NCBI GenBank assembly: GCA_050084515.1
Contig: CM114274.1
Coordinates: 39,370,001-39,434,000 of the forward strand
Source of the DNA: Blasia pusilla
Lineage: Eukaryota; Marchantiophyta; Marchantiopsida; Blasiales
DNA length: 64,000 bases
Reading direction: 5' to 3'
Shown here: positions 11,689 through 24,123 of the stretch, piece by piece
Layout: each line of letters begins with the position of its first letter
How positions within the stretch are numbered: the first letter of the stretch is position 1
The notes under the pieces: model-generated
Database searches by the model: none
Seen by the model: the letters and a program-made list of their open reading frames with translations, nothing else
What the model was told of the DNA's origin: nothing
Position numbers and translations under genes: made by a program

Positions 11689-12791
11689 AATGAGGGTACC
11701 CAGCGCCGCTCATTCCCGTCGTTTGTTCGCTCCCCCCCCCCAGCTTTTCGTCGCAGTAACATCTCGGCACTTTCGTCGTGTCAAGAGCACTCATACTTCC
11801 GCAGCCCCACTCCAAACCCCCTTATCATTTCTGCCGTGGAAAATCCCCTGTGCTTCCGCTCTCGCTCGGGAGCCCGTGAATTCTCCAACTTGGGAAGAGC
11901 GACACCTATGGTACTCATTCGATATCCCCCTACTACCAAACAAACTGGTAACCTATGCGGCGAAAGTCTAAATAAATAAATTATACGAAAACTACCCGGT
12001 TCTCCATTTCCTCGTAGAAAAAGAAAGAAAACTAAACGCGCCTTCGTGACGCTTAATCCCAGCGGCCTGGGCAGGGGTTTGTATTCTCTCCAGGTTGCTG
12101 CCCTCCGTCGGTCGCGCAAGTCCCGTGCCAAGGAATTCGTTTCTGGTGACAAGGTACGTACGGGCGGAGTGGGAGTTCCTCCATAAAAGCAAGAAGCACA
12201 CAATCATCACGTCACACAATTACACACATGCAATCCTTCCATCCACCTTCTCGCTTTCGTTCGCCCCTTCATTCCATTCTTGAACCGCACCTGTACCCTC
12301 ACTTTCGCGCACTTGGACTACCAAAAGGATCACGATTCACGAACTCGGTTGTGATTTCTTCGATTTCGATCCGCGTCTCACAAGCTCAACCCTTAAAACG
12401 ACTTTTCTCATTATTTTGCGTCACAGGTACACGTTTAAATCCACGTATTTTTAAAGGGAAGATTCGCAAGACAACTTTGCATACTGTGTTGAATTCATGG
12501 TGATTTATATCTCTATTTTGTAACGGTCAGCCTCACATGACACACTTTTTATTATTTTATTTGATAAATAGTAACTTCGTTCCAAATTCTAGGAAGGTTG
12601 GTTCACGTGATCGCTTCCGCATTTTTCGGGTGGGGAATGATTTGGAACAAAGTTTATTAATAGAATGCTCACACGCCCGCCCCCAAGGTTTTGGTATCTA
12701 ATTGGATGCTAGCCTATTCACCGTCTATATAATTAAAAGAGTAATTTTGAGAGAATTCTTATGATGTTTAACTGATTTAAGGAAAGATAAT

Positions 12792-12859
12792 AAAGGAGTG
12801 GAAAGGAAAGATATAAAAAAAATTTAAAGGAGTGGAAAGGAAAGATATAAAGAAAATTT
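12792..12859. repeat. 34-bp tandem duplication, AT-rich
   Basis: AAAGGAGTGGAAAGGAAAGA followed by TATAAARAAAATTT is repeated twice back to back with one visible difference. It opens a long AT-rich repetitive stretch that continues to about 13850. Confidence 0.85.
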
Positions 12860-13073
12860 AAATATCAACTATGCATAACATGGACATCGACTAGTCTAAT
12901 TATTATTAGCGAACCCCTTCTCATTCATATTTCCTCCTCATCAATCAAATTCAAATTATTTTTTCTTCGTGCCACCCTAAAGTATATTTTTTTTCATTTT
13001 TCGGATTTTATGGTTGAGGAGAGCTAATGATGGAGATTTTGAAATCTATTCGTGTAGAGCACGGGCACCTCAC

Positions 13074-13250
13074 TAGTATTATGAATGTCAGATGTGAGGG
13101 ACTAGTAACAAGTATTCATCCATCGTCATGACTCTTACCTAAACCCGGGATACCACCACCTAGTCTAATATTGTGAATGTTGGATGTAAGCGACTAGTAA
13201 CACGTATTCATCCATCTTCATGCCTCTAACCTAAACCCGGGATACCATCC
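13074..13250. repeat. ~88-bp imperfect tandem repeat, two units
   Basis: Both units contain GACTAGTAACA or the like, ATTCATCCATC, and CTAAACCCGGGATACCA in the same order. The second unit begins at about 13162. Confidence 0.8.
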
Positions 13251-13869
13251 ATTGCCAAAATTATCATAGTGGTAAACTCCGACAGTAAATTATTTATAAT
13301 CTAAATTGCAATGGGCAGCCTGTGATGAGAATAAGATAAAAAAAATAGTGGGACAAGAAACAAAATAGAAACATCTTTGGATTTTATCTTTATTCAGATT
13401 AGATGGGTTAGAAAATGAATTTGAGTGGAAGAGGAAAATATTTTTATTAATAGATAAATAATAGTTTCATTAATTTATATTATAATGGGTGATCTTAGGT
13501 GTACAATAAGAAAAAATAGTGGGATGATTTAAAAATAACGAAAAGCTTCTAAAATTTTCCCTTAATGAATTTTAATGGCTAGTAGATATTGTTTAAATTT
13601 TATGGAAGGGCGTAATTACTTAGGGGAGTGGTGTATGATTTAAATTTTCATTGATTATAATTACTTAGAAGAGTGGAATATTATTACTCTTCTAAGATTT
13701 CAGAATAAATAAATAAATTTTAAATTTTAAAAATAAAATTATTTTAAAAATATTGTATTAATTATTTTGAGAAAGGATAATAAATTTAAATGGAAAAGGG
13801 AATTGATTTCATTAATTAAAAATAACTAATAATTTAGTTATGGATTTCATTTTAGCAAGAAGAGAGGGT

Positions 13870-14262
13870 TTCCCACGGACAAAGTTCGTATCCGAGAACT
13901 TATGTTTTTCCCTAAGATGTACACGTCCATACAAGCTCAGGTACGTGCGGCTCGCAGCCAAGCCCGCCCCTAAGCCCGCCGAGCTTGTAGCATAGACCCG
14001 AGCTGGCTGAGCCCTCACTGATTGTATGGTCTGCATACGTGCAGCCCGCACAAGGCCTGTAGAGGGCCCTAAGCTCACAATGTGGGTGCCTTCTGCACGT
14101 TGGTGCATGTTGTGCGCGGGCCAAAAAATCGGTGCGGACTTGGCCAACACGGGTGTACGCTATGGGCTTAGCAAGCTCAGATGGAGGCCGCTCATACTCA
14201 AGCGGCATGTCTTGGATGTGTCCATCCCATGAACGCACATATCTGTTTCCGTGCAAACTTGA
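13870..14262. mobile_element. MITE-like insertion, GC-rich, related to those at 49.4 and 62.1 kb
   Basis: A GC-rich block rich in GCCCGC interrupts an AT-rich repetitive context. Its right end (GTCCATCCCATGAACGCACA ... GTGCAAACTTG) is similar to the right end of the insertion in the copia relic at 49772 (GTCCGTCCCATGGACACACA ... GCAC). Its left part has CCACGGACAAAG, matching the CCACGGACA sub-terminal motifs of the same family. I could not identify a clean target duplication, so the ends are approximate. Confidence 0.45.
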
Positions 14263-16429
14263 AAGGGAAGAGTAGGTATTGTTTAAACTTTTGTGGAGGA
14301 GTGAAATCATTTAGGGAAGTTTGGGTATTATTTAAGTTTTAATTAAGGAGTAGAATTATTTTAACACTGAAATGTTATTACTCTTTTAAGATTTTAGAAA
14401 GTGGAAATTCTATTTAATTTTTAAATTTTTTTTTCTAAATTACAAAAAAAGTTATTTTCGTGCGCATTCACGAGTATGCTATATTAGTAACAAGAGGTCT
14501 TAGTAATATATATCTCTCTACTCGACACCTGTCCTTTGGGGTTTTCTTTGGTCTTCACACCTATACCCTCTAATAGCTTAGTTTCATCTAACTAAACTAG
14601 ATGTGAAGGAAGGCTTCTATTACCCATGCGGGACATGGACACCAACTAGTATATTATTATTGGAGAGTGTCCTTTCATTTTGCAAACATCTCTCCTCTTT
14701 GACACTTGGCACTTTCAATCAATAAGATCGTTCATTTTCAAAACTAAAAGGATTGCTCTAAATCAATTTAAAATGGCGCTTGAGAACTTTAAGCGATAAT
14801 CTACATCTGTGCATCGCATAGGCTTGCATCAGTAAGGGTTAAAACCACATCCAATATGATTCTTGTTTGATTTCAAGTGTTAAAATAAATTTTTGACACT
14901 CAAAAAATATGATTCTTGTTTTCTCAAAGTAAAACTTGCAAAACGATAACCATTTAGTAAGTATATAGGCTCCTTCCTTGCTGCTTGTTATCAAGCACTT
15001 TCCTATTGCTAGGTCCCTTTCAAGGATACATAAGGAAATTAAGGCAATAGAAGGTCAAAGATCCATTTTTCTTAGAATCTCATGTTGAGCCTCAGATAGT
15101 AGAAGACAATATTTTTCTAGAGTTTGGTAGGATCTCGAGGTTAGAGTCTAGAATCTAGATTCCCTTATTATGGAGCGTGGATGTGGATTGATGAGTATAA
15201 TTATCATTGCAAGTGAATTTGGCCATGTTAGACACTTTTTGTTCGATTTTACATGAGAAAGATCAACTACAACAAATACGACGTGTCAAGAGACAAATAT
15301 TGAATTAAACGATACGCTAAGGAGATGGGATTGAGTTTGAACCTCAAGGTTGCTCACATACTAAGTTTGTGTCCACACACTTAAGTTTTTCTTAGGGACT
15401 GATCTATTTCTGCAAGAAAATTTCCCTGAATCCTGCTCTCAAGAATCAATCCAATGTAGAAGAAGAACCAAGGCTACAATTAGACTTGGTCGACTAAAAT
15501 TGAAAAATTCTGATACCTAGGAAAAAAATTGGTCGTGTTTCTCATTGTTGCATACTTGTTTTTGAGAATTGGATGGCTAGGATACGATCTACTATAAGTT
15601 TGATACATTCCGTGGGAAACTTGTTGGAAAAATGCAATTCCCAATGAGACCCTGTCGGATTATAACGGCTTTGCAATTTCTTACGGCAAGATTATTGTCG
15701 GGAGACTTTTCGGGTGTGGGAAACCATGGAGATCGATAGGACCAAGTGGTAATATATGAGCAGATTGTAACCAGGGTTTGGGGTCCATTGGATGTAGGTT
15801 AAAGGATTTGGTGTGTCTAGTGTAGAACAGGCCAGTGGCACTCGATGAAGGTGCAAGGCCCACTTGATGTCCGTCGGGGAGGGAGCCTAAGAGGAGAGTA
15901 TGATTGGGCTTCGAAGGGGGGTAGTAAGTTGAGCGTAAGTGGGGGAAGCCATTTGAATGCCCGCATGTTCTCATTTCCTCTCAGGCTATTAGCTTAAAAG
16001 TGTGGCAATATGTTGGTGCCTCTCCGCCTTAGTGCGGTAGCACCTCGCTTTGTAGTGTCTGCAAAATTTTCCTATTTGAAGTTCGAACTTTACAAGTTCA
16101 CAATGTTTGTACCTGTTTGCAACTTTGGATTCTTTCTCCATGGCATTTTCAAAGTGTGCATTTGTGACTATCCACTATTTGAAGTTTTTAATTTGCGTAG
16201 ATTTTTCACTCTATGTGTGAGTCTACCCTTCTCAGAGACCTCTGAGTCTGTGGCCGGCTCCGAAGCCCATCCAATCCCTAGCTCTTCTTCCATTAATTTT
16301 CCTTTTTTGATTCTCCCCTCATTTTTGCAGATTGGAATTTGAGCAAAGTTTTCGACTCAATTTTGGGAAGTCCCTATTGATTGTCTTGAATTTGCTTCAA
16401 CTTCACCTTTGCATGTAAGGACCTTTTCT
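14263..16429. other. AT-rich intergenic DNA, no gene recognised
   Basis: No protein motif, LTR or RNA gene can be supported here. Open frames at about 15681-15974 and 16010-16342 have no recognisable domain. Confidence 0.4.
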
Positions 16430-18060
16430 GAAATGCAAGAATATCCTTTCTTTGGGATCATGATTGATGAGTCTAATAATATTTCAATAACCAGTTATCT
16501 AGTTGTATTTGTAACTTACTTACAAGAGGATCAGGTTTCATTGAGAATTATTTTATAGGATTTTTGGAATGTCCAAAGAAGCGTTCAAATGCAATTACTA
16601 ACAATCTTTCGGAGTTGATTAAGGACTCGAGACTAGAAAGTTTGAAGATGGTGGTCTTGCATTGGAGAGATCCTCCATTGTAATAGGTAGTCGTAATTGA
16701 ATAACATCTCAATTGAAGCAAAAGGTAATACCTTTCCTACCCTCTATACATTGTGTTGTATATGGGACCAACTTGGTTGCTATGATATTAGCTAAAAGAT
16801 CAAGTTGCAAACAGGTATCGACAACAGTAGATTCCATCTTGAAAGCTATAGCTGGATATTTTAGAAGGTCTTAAAAGAGGAATTGGGATCTTGTAGCTTT
16901 GTACGTAGGACAAGTTGGATGACTCTCAGTGGGCCACGAAGAGATATCATACAATTGGTTGCTTGTCACGATGGCAAGTTGTGACGTGACTAGTTTTTGT
17001 GACTCGTTGGAATGTGTGCTCACATATTTTACGGACATTCCCCGCTCCAAAGATGATGGTAATGTTGCTAATATCTACAAAAGGTTGCAATTGACCTCAT
17101 TTGAAACGATCTATTAGTTGGACTTTTTGGCAAACATATTTTTTATACTTCCTAACTTGAGTAAGGTTTTCCAATGAAGTTTTGGACACGTTAGTACTAT
17201 TGGTACCGTTAGTCTTGTGAATTATGATACCACCTCTATTACAATGAACTTTGTGATGGAGAAACATAACTTGAATGATTCTACATTTTCTAAAGAAATA
17301 GGTCATCATCTCTTACTTGATCTTGGATCCCTTGGTTGATGTTTAAAACCATAGCAATCAGAGATCAAGGGTAGAAAGTACCATAGGTTTGAAATGTTGA
17401 GGGATTGTACTCGAAAGGATTTACAAGCCGCGCTCACTTTCTAGAAGAACTTTGCTAAGAATGTATGTGGAGCCTTACAATATCAATTTAGAGATAATAA
17501 TTTGATAGGCATAATAAGGATCATTATGAATTCTCTACATATGCCCTCAAGGCTAGTGAGGTTGAGTAGTTAGGGTTGCAAGGATTTGGATGAACTTTGC
17601 GCATATTTTGGAAGGGTATTTCCATTAAGGTGTCATCGTTAGCCTATTTTTTTGAACTTGGGAGCCATAAAACTACAATTTCGGTCATTTAAGCCAATTG
17701 AAACAAAAAATTAGAAAGATAGAGAATATTTTGAGACCTATGGACAAAGGTAAGTTGGAACCCATCCTTGCACTATATGTAAGTTCTCAAATTTTCTTGT
17801 ATTAGCCAACATTGCTAGGGTATAATATGTGAGTATTAAACTTTCCGAGAAAGCTTTCTCTATGCAAAATATAATGAAGACAAAGTGTCCTTACATATCT
17901 TAGGACTAAGCATTTATATTTTGTTCTTAGGATAGCCTTAGAGGGGAAAATACTTGGCTATCTGGATCTATTGGTCAAATAGTAGTGCTTTAGAAAAAAA
18001 ATCACACTTTAGATATATGTATGCTAATCCTTAGAGATATATGTTAGTAATGAGGACACT
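16430..18060 (+). pseudogene. Decayed hAT-superfamily transposase (DUF4371-like)
   Basis: Reading through several frameshifts and stops gives FFGIMIDES, then TSYLVVFVTYL, later HCVVYGTNLVA, FCDSLECVLTYF and FLANIFFILPNLSKVFQ. These blocks occur in the same order in plant and animal hAT transposase-like proteins of the DUF4371 type. Family members are DDE transposases with an RNase H-like fold split by a helical insert. The copy is clearly dead, and no BED zinc finger or terminal inverted repeats were found. The largest intact segment is about 60 codons at 16929-17117. Confidence 0.65.
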
Positions 18061-18204
18061 CTGATAGAGGCTACAATTGTATTGGAATCACCAAGTGCAT
18101 CAGTTTCAAATTTTTAGTAGGTGGGGAGGGAATGATGAGATGTGAGGGATCCCTTTTGTAGTATATGGGAGGTTTTTTTTAAAATAAAATCTTCAATGTA
18201 TTAT

Positions 18205-18430
18205 GAAGGTGTAGGATCCTTAGCTCCCTATTGATGGGAGATCTAGAAAAGTTCAAATCTTGGCAAGGATATGAATGTGGGATAAAGGGAGTGAGGAAAG
18301 GATGAGGATGATATATGGAACTTGGAAGTAAGGGAAGGACTTGAGGTAAATATCAAATGGGTGATCCTTAGCTCCCAAGCATGGAGAGGCTTGTAATTGG
18401 CCAAGTTCAAATCTTGCCAAGGATGTTTCA
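18205..18430. repeat. Two tRNA-like direct-repeat units
   Basis: Units at about 18216-18270 and 18364-18424 each begin ATCCTTAGCTCCC and end AAGGAT, so the ends can pair over 6 bp. Each has a CTCC(C)/(G)GGAG hairpin and an AGTTCAAATCTTG box that resembles a tRNA T-arm/B box. A proper anticodon arm is missing. They may be tRNA-derived SINE heads or a chance resemblance. Confidence 0.4.
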
Positions 18431-18939
18431 ATTCATGGAAGAAAAAAAAAAGACGAGGCTAGAAAGAAAGGATTGAAGAGTCACTCGAGACTATAGATCA
18501 ATTTTCATTATTTTGAAATGTCTTCTTCAAAAGTTGCTATGAAGTTCAAACCGGGCTAGAAAAGTTTCGAGCTAGTTGAATAGAAAGGCTGCAAAATAAT
18601 GGCCAGACATCACTAAAAAATGTCTGTTATATGCCGTTTAAATATGAGAATATTCTGAAAAAGATAGTTAAATAATATAATTTTAAAAAATCCTACCTTT
18701 TTTGACAAGTTATAATTTCCCAAACACTAACCTAGGAAAACAAATGCTAGTAACATCTTGGTTTGAGGGGAAAAAAACTCCCCACACCTTGGTTCAATCG
18801 TGCACTTCCTTTGGCCGTCCCCACCAACTGGACCCTATGCCTATGCTCCCGCCCTTGTCTGTAGTCACTAATATTTATCGATAATTTTAGAGGATTTACC
18901 AATTTGGTGGAGTTTTCAAAAATGCAAACCACTAAAAAG

Positions 18940-19259
18940 TGTGGAAAACTGCTAAACAAACATAATTGGTGGAAAACTGCTCTCACACACACACCATCAT
19001 GGAGAACGAAATTTGCAATGAGAGAAATGAGTGGAGGTTGGTCCTCTTCTCAATTATATAGGGTATGTAGAAGCAACCCTAACCCTAACCATAACCATAG
19101 TCTTGAGTTAGACTAACTATGATTAACTAACCCTAGTTAAGATAATCGTGCTTAACTGACTAACCAAGATGAAGCTTCCCTACTTTGTATGAGTACCAAG
19201 TGTAGCAGTTCAGGTGTCTTACAAAGTAGGGAAGCTTGAGTGTAACTCAATCTTCAATA
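18940..19259 (-). repeat. 3' LTR of copia H
   Basis: About 320 bp. On the plus strand it runs from TGTGGAAAACTGC to ATCTTCAATA-like ends. It is closely similar to the 5' LTR but carries an extra CAAAGTAGGGAAGCTTGAGT stretch. The purine-rich PPT (minus strand TTGAAGGGGAG) abuts it at 19260-19270. Confidence 0.92.
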
Positions 19260-19669
19260 CTCCCCTTCAAGCTCATATCGATATCTCTAACGCCTAAATT
19301 ATTTCTAAATATCTCAAACTTATCTCTAGATAATGTCTTTGTAAAGATGTCAACAATTTGCTGATCTGTACCTATATACACAAGATCAATTTCTCCTACA
19401 AGCACTTTCTCTCTGATAAAATGATAGTGCATCTCAACATGCTCTGTACGAGCATGAAACACATGATTATTAGCAAGCTTGATGCTACTAATATTGTCTG
19501 CATATATTACACTAGGTCCTAAGTTACTAACACCAATCTCAACAAGTAATCGATGAAGCCACACCGCCTCACATGCTGCATTGGTTGCTCCTCTGTACTC
19601 AGTTTCTGTTGAAGATAAAGCAATTGTAGGTTGCTTCTTTGAAGCCCAACTTATAGCTGCGCTTCCCAA
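19247..19669 (-). CDS. Copia H RNase H C-terminal domain
   Basis: The frame contains ISWASKKQPTIALSSTETEY, then EAVWLHRLL, YADNISSIKLANN, RTEHVEMHYHFIREK and VDIFTKTLSRDKF. These are the standard RNase HI blocks of copia polyproteins (catalytic Glu in STETEY and Asp in YADN). It degrades RNA in the RNA/DNA hybrid. It ends with the natural C-terminus just before the polypurine tract. Confidence 0.9.
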   Translation of the reverse strand: MGSAAISWASKKQPTIALSSTETEYRGATNAACEAVWLHRLLVEIGVSNLGPSVIYADNISSIKLANNHVFHARTEHVEMHYHFIREKVLVGEIDLVYIGTDQQIVDIFTKTLSRDKFEIFRNNLGVRDIDMSLKGSIED

Positions 19670-19801
19670 ACTAAATGAATAACCAGATGTGGAGTGTCAG
19701 TCTGACATGCTTCCTGCCCAATCAGCATCTGTGAATCCCTATAATTGAAAACTCGGAGAAGGTTCAAATTGAAGCCCGAATTGAATAGAGAATTTCACAT
19801 A

Positions 19802-20806
19802 TCACATAATCCTCCTTACAGCATCAAGGTGAGATTTTTGAGGTGCTTGCATAAACTGGCTCACTAGGCCAACACCATAATTCAAATCTGGTTTGGTCAT
19901 AGTTAGATAGATCAAACTTCTAACCATGCGCCTGTACATATTAGAATCTGCAAGCAACTCTCCTTCATCCACTCTTAGCTTCACACTCTGGTCCAACAGT
20001 ATAGAGATTGGGTTACAAGCCGTCATACCATATTTTGAAAGCATATGAAGAGCATATTGTCGTTGTAGTAACCACATGCTCTCTCCAACCTTGATAAACT
20101 CAATACCAAGGAAGTACTTGAGTTCTCCCAAGTCCTTCATATAAAATTCTGCTTGTAACTTAAGCTTGACTTGTTGTACCATTTCTTCAGTACTCCCAAT
20201 AATGAGGAGATCGTCAACATAAAACAAAATGAGAACCGTATGATCTTGTCCTCTCAAGACATATAACGAGGAGTCAGAATCACATACCCTAAAACCCAAC
20301 TTTTGTAGGACGTATGTAATCTTGCCATACCAAACTCTTGGAGCTTGTTTGAGCCTGTATAGAGCTTTCTTCAACCTACATACGCAAAATGGAAACTTGG
20401 GATGGTCGTATCCAAGTGGTTGAGTCATACATACCTCCTCGTAAAGATCTCCATTCAAGAAGGCATTCTTGACGTCCATGTGATATAATCTCCACTTCTT
20501 ACTTATTGCAATTGCAACCACTGTTCTCGTAGTCGCCATCTTTGCAACAGGGCTAAATATTTCCTCATAATCGATACCATATTGTTGTGCATAGCCCTTA
20601 GCCACCAATCTTGCTTTGTATCTGTTAATTGTACCATCTTGATTGCGCTTGATTTTGTAAACCCATTTGCAACCAATAGCTTCCAGCTCCCATGTCATTT
20701 GATGTCTTAATGCAACAAGCTCTTCCTCCATAACTTCAATCCATTTAACTTTACTTGCAGCTTCTTTAAAACAACTAGACTCCTGTTCTTGAAGGGTAGT
20801 CATCAT
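19802..20806 (-). CDS. Copia H reverse transcriptase
   Basis: A 334-codon open frame holds the RVT_2 domain: CKWVYKIKRNQDG, RLVAKGYAQQYGIDY, YHMDVKNAFLNGDL and the catalytic FYVDDLLI (YVDD metal-binding box). RT copies element RNA into cDNA in the cytoplasmic particle. The domain is complete and the catalytic Asp pair is intact, so this is the best preserved part of the element. It stops just before the RNase H frame. Confidence 0.92.
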   Translation of the reverse strand: MMTTLQEQESSCFKEAASKVKWIEVMEEELVALRHQMTWELEAIGCKWVYKIKRNQDGTINRYKARLVAKGYAQQYGIDYEEIFSPVAKMATTRTVVAIAISKKWRLYHMDVKNAFLNGDLYEEVCMTQPLGYDHPKFPFCVCRLKKALYRLKQAPRVWYGKITYVLQKLGFRVCDSDSSLYVLRGQDHTVLILFYVDDLLIIGSTEEMVQQVKLKLQAEFYMKDLGELKYFLGIEFIKVGESMWLLQRQYALHMLSKYGMTACNPISILLDQSVKLRVDEGELLADSNMYRRMVRSLIYLTMTKPDLNYGVGLVSQFMQAPQKSHLDAVRRIM

Positions 20807-20962
20807 ATATGCATGATGTGTTGCAAGGAAACCTTCATTTATGAATCTATGAAGTGGATGTGTAACTCTACTTGATCTATGAAATTATTATTCAGAGGTA
20901 GATGCCTTTGACACTTGACTCGAGCTCTCACTAGTGTCAATAGACTGAAAACGTACTCTTCC

Positions 20963-21743
20963 TGTCGCGACCCTCATGACCAAACGAGTGCCAAAGTGGA
21001 ACATCAAAACATTAGCGGGCTCACGCTAAGATGGTTTGCAAGTTTATGGCCATAACTTTTAGCGCCAAGATGCATTTGGATCGAACAAGGGTGCGTTAGA
21101 AGACTTATGGAAAGACAGTTCAAACGCACTAAAGTTGAGGGCCACAATGAAGTCGGGTTGAGGGCCACAATGAAGGGCCCGACCCTCCTTTTCCAAAAGG
21201 GGGGGAAGGGGGGGGGGATTATTGGAGAACCCCAGAAGTACTAGTAAGGGGGAAGGTCTCCGAGAGTGCTTGGAACTCGAACCCCACTTTGGGCGCCACG
21301 AGGCGGCTCAAGGGCATCGAACGGATTGAGAGTTTGGGCCTGGGTTGGGAAACCTGAACCAAGTCTACAGAAGCAATTTTAGACATCCCTCTTGGATTTC
21401 ATCCCGCGACTCAATTACTTGGGTCTCGGTTTGGAACTCACACGAGGTCCGTTGAACAGTTGGGATCGCTAGGCGCGCAAGTGCCGTTTTAGGTTCCTAG
21501 ACTAATCAAGAAGTTTGTTCCAAGTCTTGAAGGACTTGCCATGTTTTGGAAACTAGGAAGTAAGGGAGGTTGAGCTTGATGAGACGCCAAGTTGGGAACT
21601 CGGTGGGTTGGAACGCTGGTTGGCCCAGACCCGACTAACGAGAGTGCGTGTTTGGGTGCAGATCGGCGATGAGATTGTGTCCTACTGAACGTACACTTCC
21701 GCAACAATAAAGATTGACATTCAAGGAGAATAGGGGCACGACA
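20963..21743 (-). repeat. Solo LTR of an unrelated family inside copia H
   Basis: A 781-bp insert between integrase and RT has termini TGTCGTGCCCC ... GGGTCGCGACA (minus orientation) and a perfect 5-bp target duplication CTTCC (20958-20962 and 21744-21748). It contains no coding domain; the frame at 21489-21829 is incidental. A shorter relative sits in the second copia relic at 48462-48911. Solo LTRs arise by recombination between the two LTRs of a full element. Confidence 0.88.
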
Positions 21744-21906
21744 CTTCCCGTCCATGGACTCACAGATTTAACTGATGAATCTAGGACCTCTCCTAATCCT
21801 GCATTAGTACTTGGGGAAGTTGAAGACAATGTCTGTTGGTTTAAATCATATTCTCCCCCTCAACATACGAGTTTAGAGGTGGAATAGGCTCAGATGGAGC
21901 ATACCA

Positions 21907-22900
21907 TCACTTTAGCTCATCAAAGACAACATCCCGACTAATAATAAGCTGCATAGAGGATGGAATGTAGCACTTATACCCCTTAGTTTCATCAGAATAG
22001 CCAATGAAGATACATCTTTCAGACTTGGGGTCTAATTTCTGACGTCTCTCATAAGGAACATGAACATAACAAATACAACCAAATACTTTCAAAAAGGAAA
22101 AATCATGTTTACTTCTTGTGAAGATTTGAATGGAGTTTTATCATGAAGCTCTTTGCTATTGGAGTTTGGTTGATTAAGAAGACTCCACATGCTCTGACCT
22201 CCGCCCAATACACCTTAGGCATGTTCTTCTCATTCAGCATAGCTCGTGCCGCTTCAACAATATGTCGATTCTTCCTCTCAGCCACTCCATCTTGTTGTGG
22301 AGTATAATGGCAAGTCACTTGACGTTGGATGCCATTCTGATGTAAATAGTCATCAAACTCTGTTGAAAGATAGTTTCCTCCTCCATCACAATGCAATTTC
22401 AGAATGTGTTCTCCAGTTTGCTTCTCTACTAGAACTCTGAATGTTTGGAACACTAAGAATACCTTTGACTTGGCTTTCAGAAAGTATACCCATATATACC
22501 TAAAGAAGTCATCAATAAATGAAACAAAGTACTGGCAACCACTAAGGCTGTGTTGTGATGTTGTCCACACATCACTATGGATCAACTTCAATATCGTGGA
22601 TGCTCTTCTACCTTGCTTTGGAAAAGGAAATCTAGCTTGATTTCCAAATTGGCAAGCAGGACATACCTCTAACGTAGCAGGACTCACTAAATTAGGGAGT
22701 CTTATTACTATATTAGATGATGAAAGACTCTTTAATCTTTGAAGATTCATGTGTCCAATTATTTTATGCCACACATTTAGATCTGTGACTTGTTGGCTAC
22801 TTTCACCATACATTGATGTTTGAATCTCTGGCATAGAAACATCTAATTTGAACATTCTGCTAGATCTAGTTCCTTTGGCTATCGTAGTCTGGTCATCCAT
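21907..22900 (-). pseudogene. Copia H integrase (GAG_pre-integrase and rve core)
   Basis: The GAG_pre-integrase region (WHKIIGHMN, CPACQFG) is followed by the catalytic core: HSDVW (Asp 1), HCDGGGNYLS (Asp 2) and QQDGVAERKNRHI (Glu). Integrase joins the cDNA to host DNA. A stop near 22109 separates it from the C-terminal piece at 22092-21907 (FGCICYVHVP, CIFIGYSDETKGYKCY), which is a copia integrase hallmark. Confidence 0.88.
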
Positions 22901-22945
22901 TATTTCAATGAAACAACCATCTGCGTTAAACTTTACTTGATAACC

Positions 22946-23755
22946 CTATTCTACTATTTGTCCTACAAAGATCAAGTTTCTTGCAATGGTAGGAATATAG
23001 AGAATATTTCCAAGAGCACAAAGACCATCTGATGCGATTGGAACTTTACCAGTTTGCGTGATATGATGTTGAGTGTCATCTCCTGTGAGCACAAATGCAG
23101 GATCTTTCACCGACTCCAAACTACTAAACCATTTAGCTTGTGAGGTCATGTGATTTGATGTACCAGAGTCAATGTACCAATCTGCTGTCGAGTCTTTCTT
23201 GATCATTATTCCCGTATGATGAATAATTACCAAGAGATGCTCCGTTTGTGAATGTTGTTGTTCTTGGTACTGCTCTTGGTGTTGTTGTTCCACATAGTTT
23301 TGTTGTAGTAAGGCTTTTGTTCTCATATCTGCCTTCTTCTTGAAGCAAAACTTTGCATAGTGACCCTTTATCCCACAGTAATTGCAAGATCCAGGGACCG
23401 TCTGCTGTTGACCTCGACCCCAACGGTTTCCACCATCACCACCTTGTGATTGTGTGTGGTACTGGTTCGTAGTTGATTGAGTGATGTTATATTGAGTACC
23501 TCTTCCTCCATATGCTTGATATCCATCATGACCACGGAAGTTTCTGCCACGACCCCTGCCTCTGTTTGATCCATAACCTGCAAATAGCGCACTCTCTTGC
23601 AGACTAGACGAGCCACCATTGCCTACTAGGCGCATCTCTTCGCTGATTAACAGAGGGACTAACTCTTGAAAGGTTGGATACTTCTCTCTCACATAGATAG
23701 AGGTCTCAAAGGACTTGTAATCCTTTGGAAGGCCTTGAAGAGTGAACAAGATCAA
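22946..23755 (-). pseudogene. Copia H gag C-terminus (zinc knuckle) and aspartic protease
   Basis: The frame starts with the capsid C-terminal part (LFTLQGLPKDYKSFE), followed by an RGRGRNFRG basic patch. A CCHC knuckle CNYCGIKGHYAKFC (C-x2-C-x4-H-x4-C) binds genomic RNA. The protease active site WYIDSGTSNHMT cleaves the polyprotein. It is open over 269 codons and continues toward integrase after a stop. Opposite-frame reading at 23169-23619 is a shadow. Confidence 0.85.
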
Positions 23756-23883
23756 ATCATCATCTTATACTATCACTCCAATGCTATTCAACTAATCAAC
23801 AATATGTTTGATACTCAAAATATAATCATTGATGCTCTACGATCCTTCCTCACTTCGTTCAATTACTATTTCAATTGAAGATT

Positions 23884-24123
23884 TCAGGCCTTTGTAAATG
23901 TCTGGAACAGCTTTTCCAATGCATCCCAGGTCTCCTTCGGAGTATCAACATCTTGAATGTGACCTATCATTGGCAAATTGATCATTATTGAAATGTAGTG
24001 GATTACTTGCCTTGCGCATTTGTTCCAGGCGTAAACATTCAAGTCTGTTGAGTCATCTTCTGGCTTGGCCTCATCACCTGTGACAAGCTCCCATAGTTCT
24101 TGACCCATGAGAAATTGTTTCAT
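23884..24123 (-). pseudogene. Copia H gag, N-terminal fragment
   Basis: The frame contains LWELVTGDE and VDTPKETWDALEKLF, typical of the UBN2/retrotran_gag domain of plant copia capsids. It stops before the central capsid. The missing link to the zinc-knuckle frame (23755) lies in a short interval with stops (SINDYILSIK-like text), so gag is split. Confidence 0.75.

Larger units (their letters stand above)
10697..12780. other. Non-coding or unassigned DNA
   Basis: Open frames of up to 155 codons occur on both strands, but none carries a recognisable domain. They overlap in several frames, as expected of GC-richer non-coding DNA. Contained repeats are listed separately. Confidence 0.4.

Noticed and set aside
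19074-19110. Telomere-like ACCCTAACCCTAACC in the copia H LTR
   Set aside because: Only about two perfect units, inside an LTR and repeated in degenerate form in the other LTR. It is element sequence, not a telomere or interstitial telomeric array.
21180-21240. Long G runs interrupted by AA
   Set aside because: A homopolymer-rich stretch inside a solo LTR. It may be slippage or a sequencing error, and no function can be argued.
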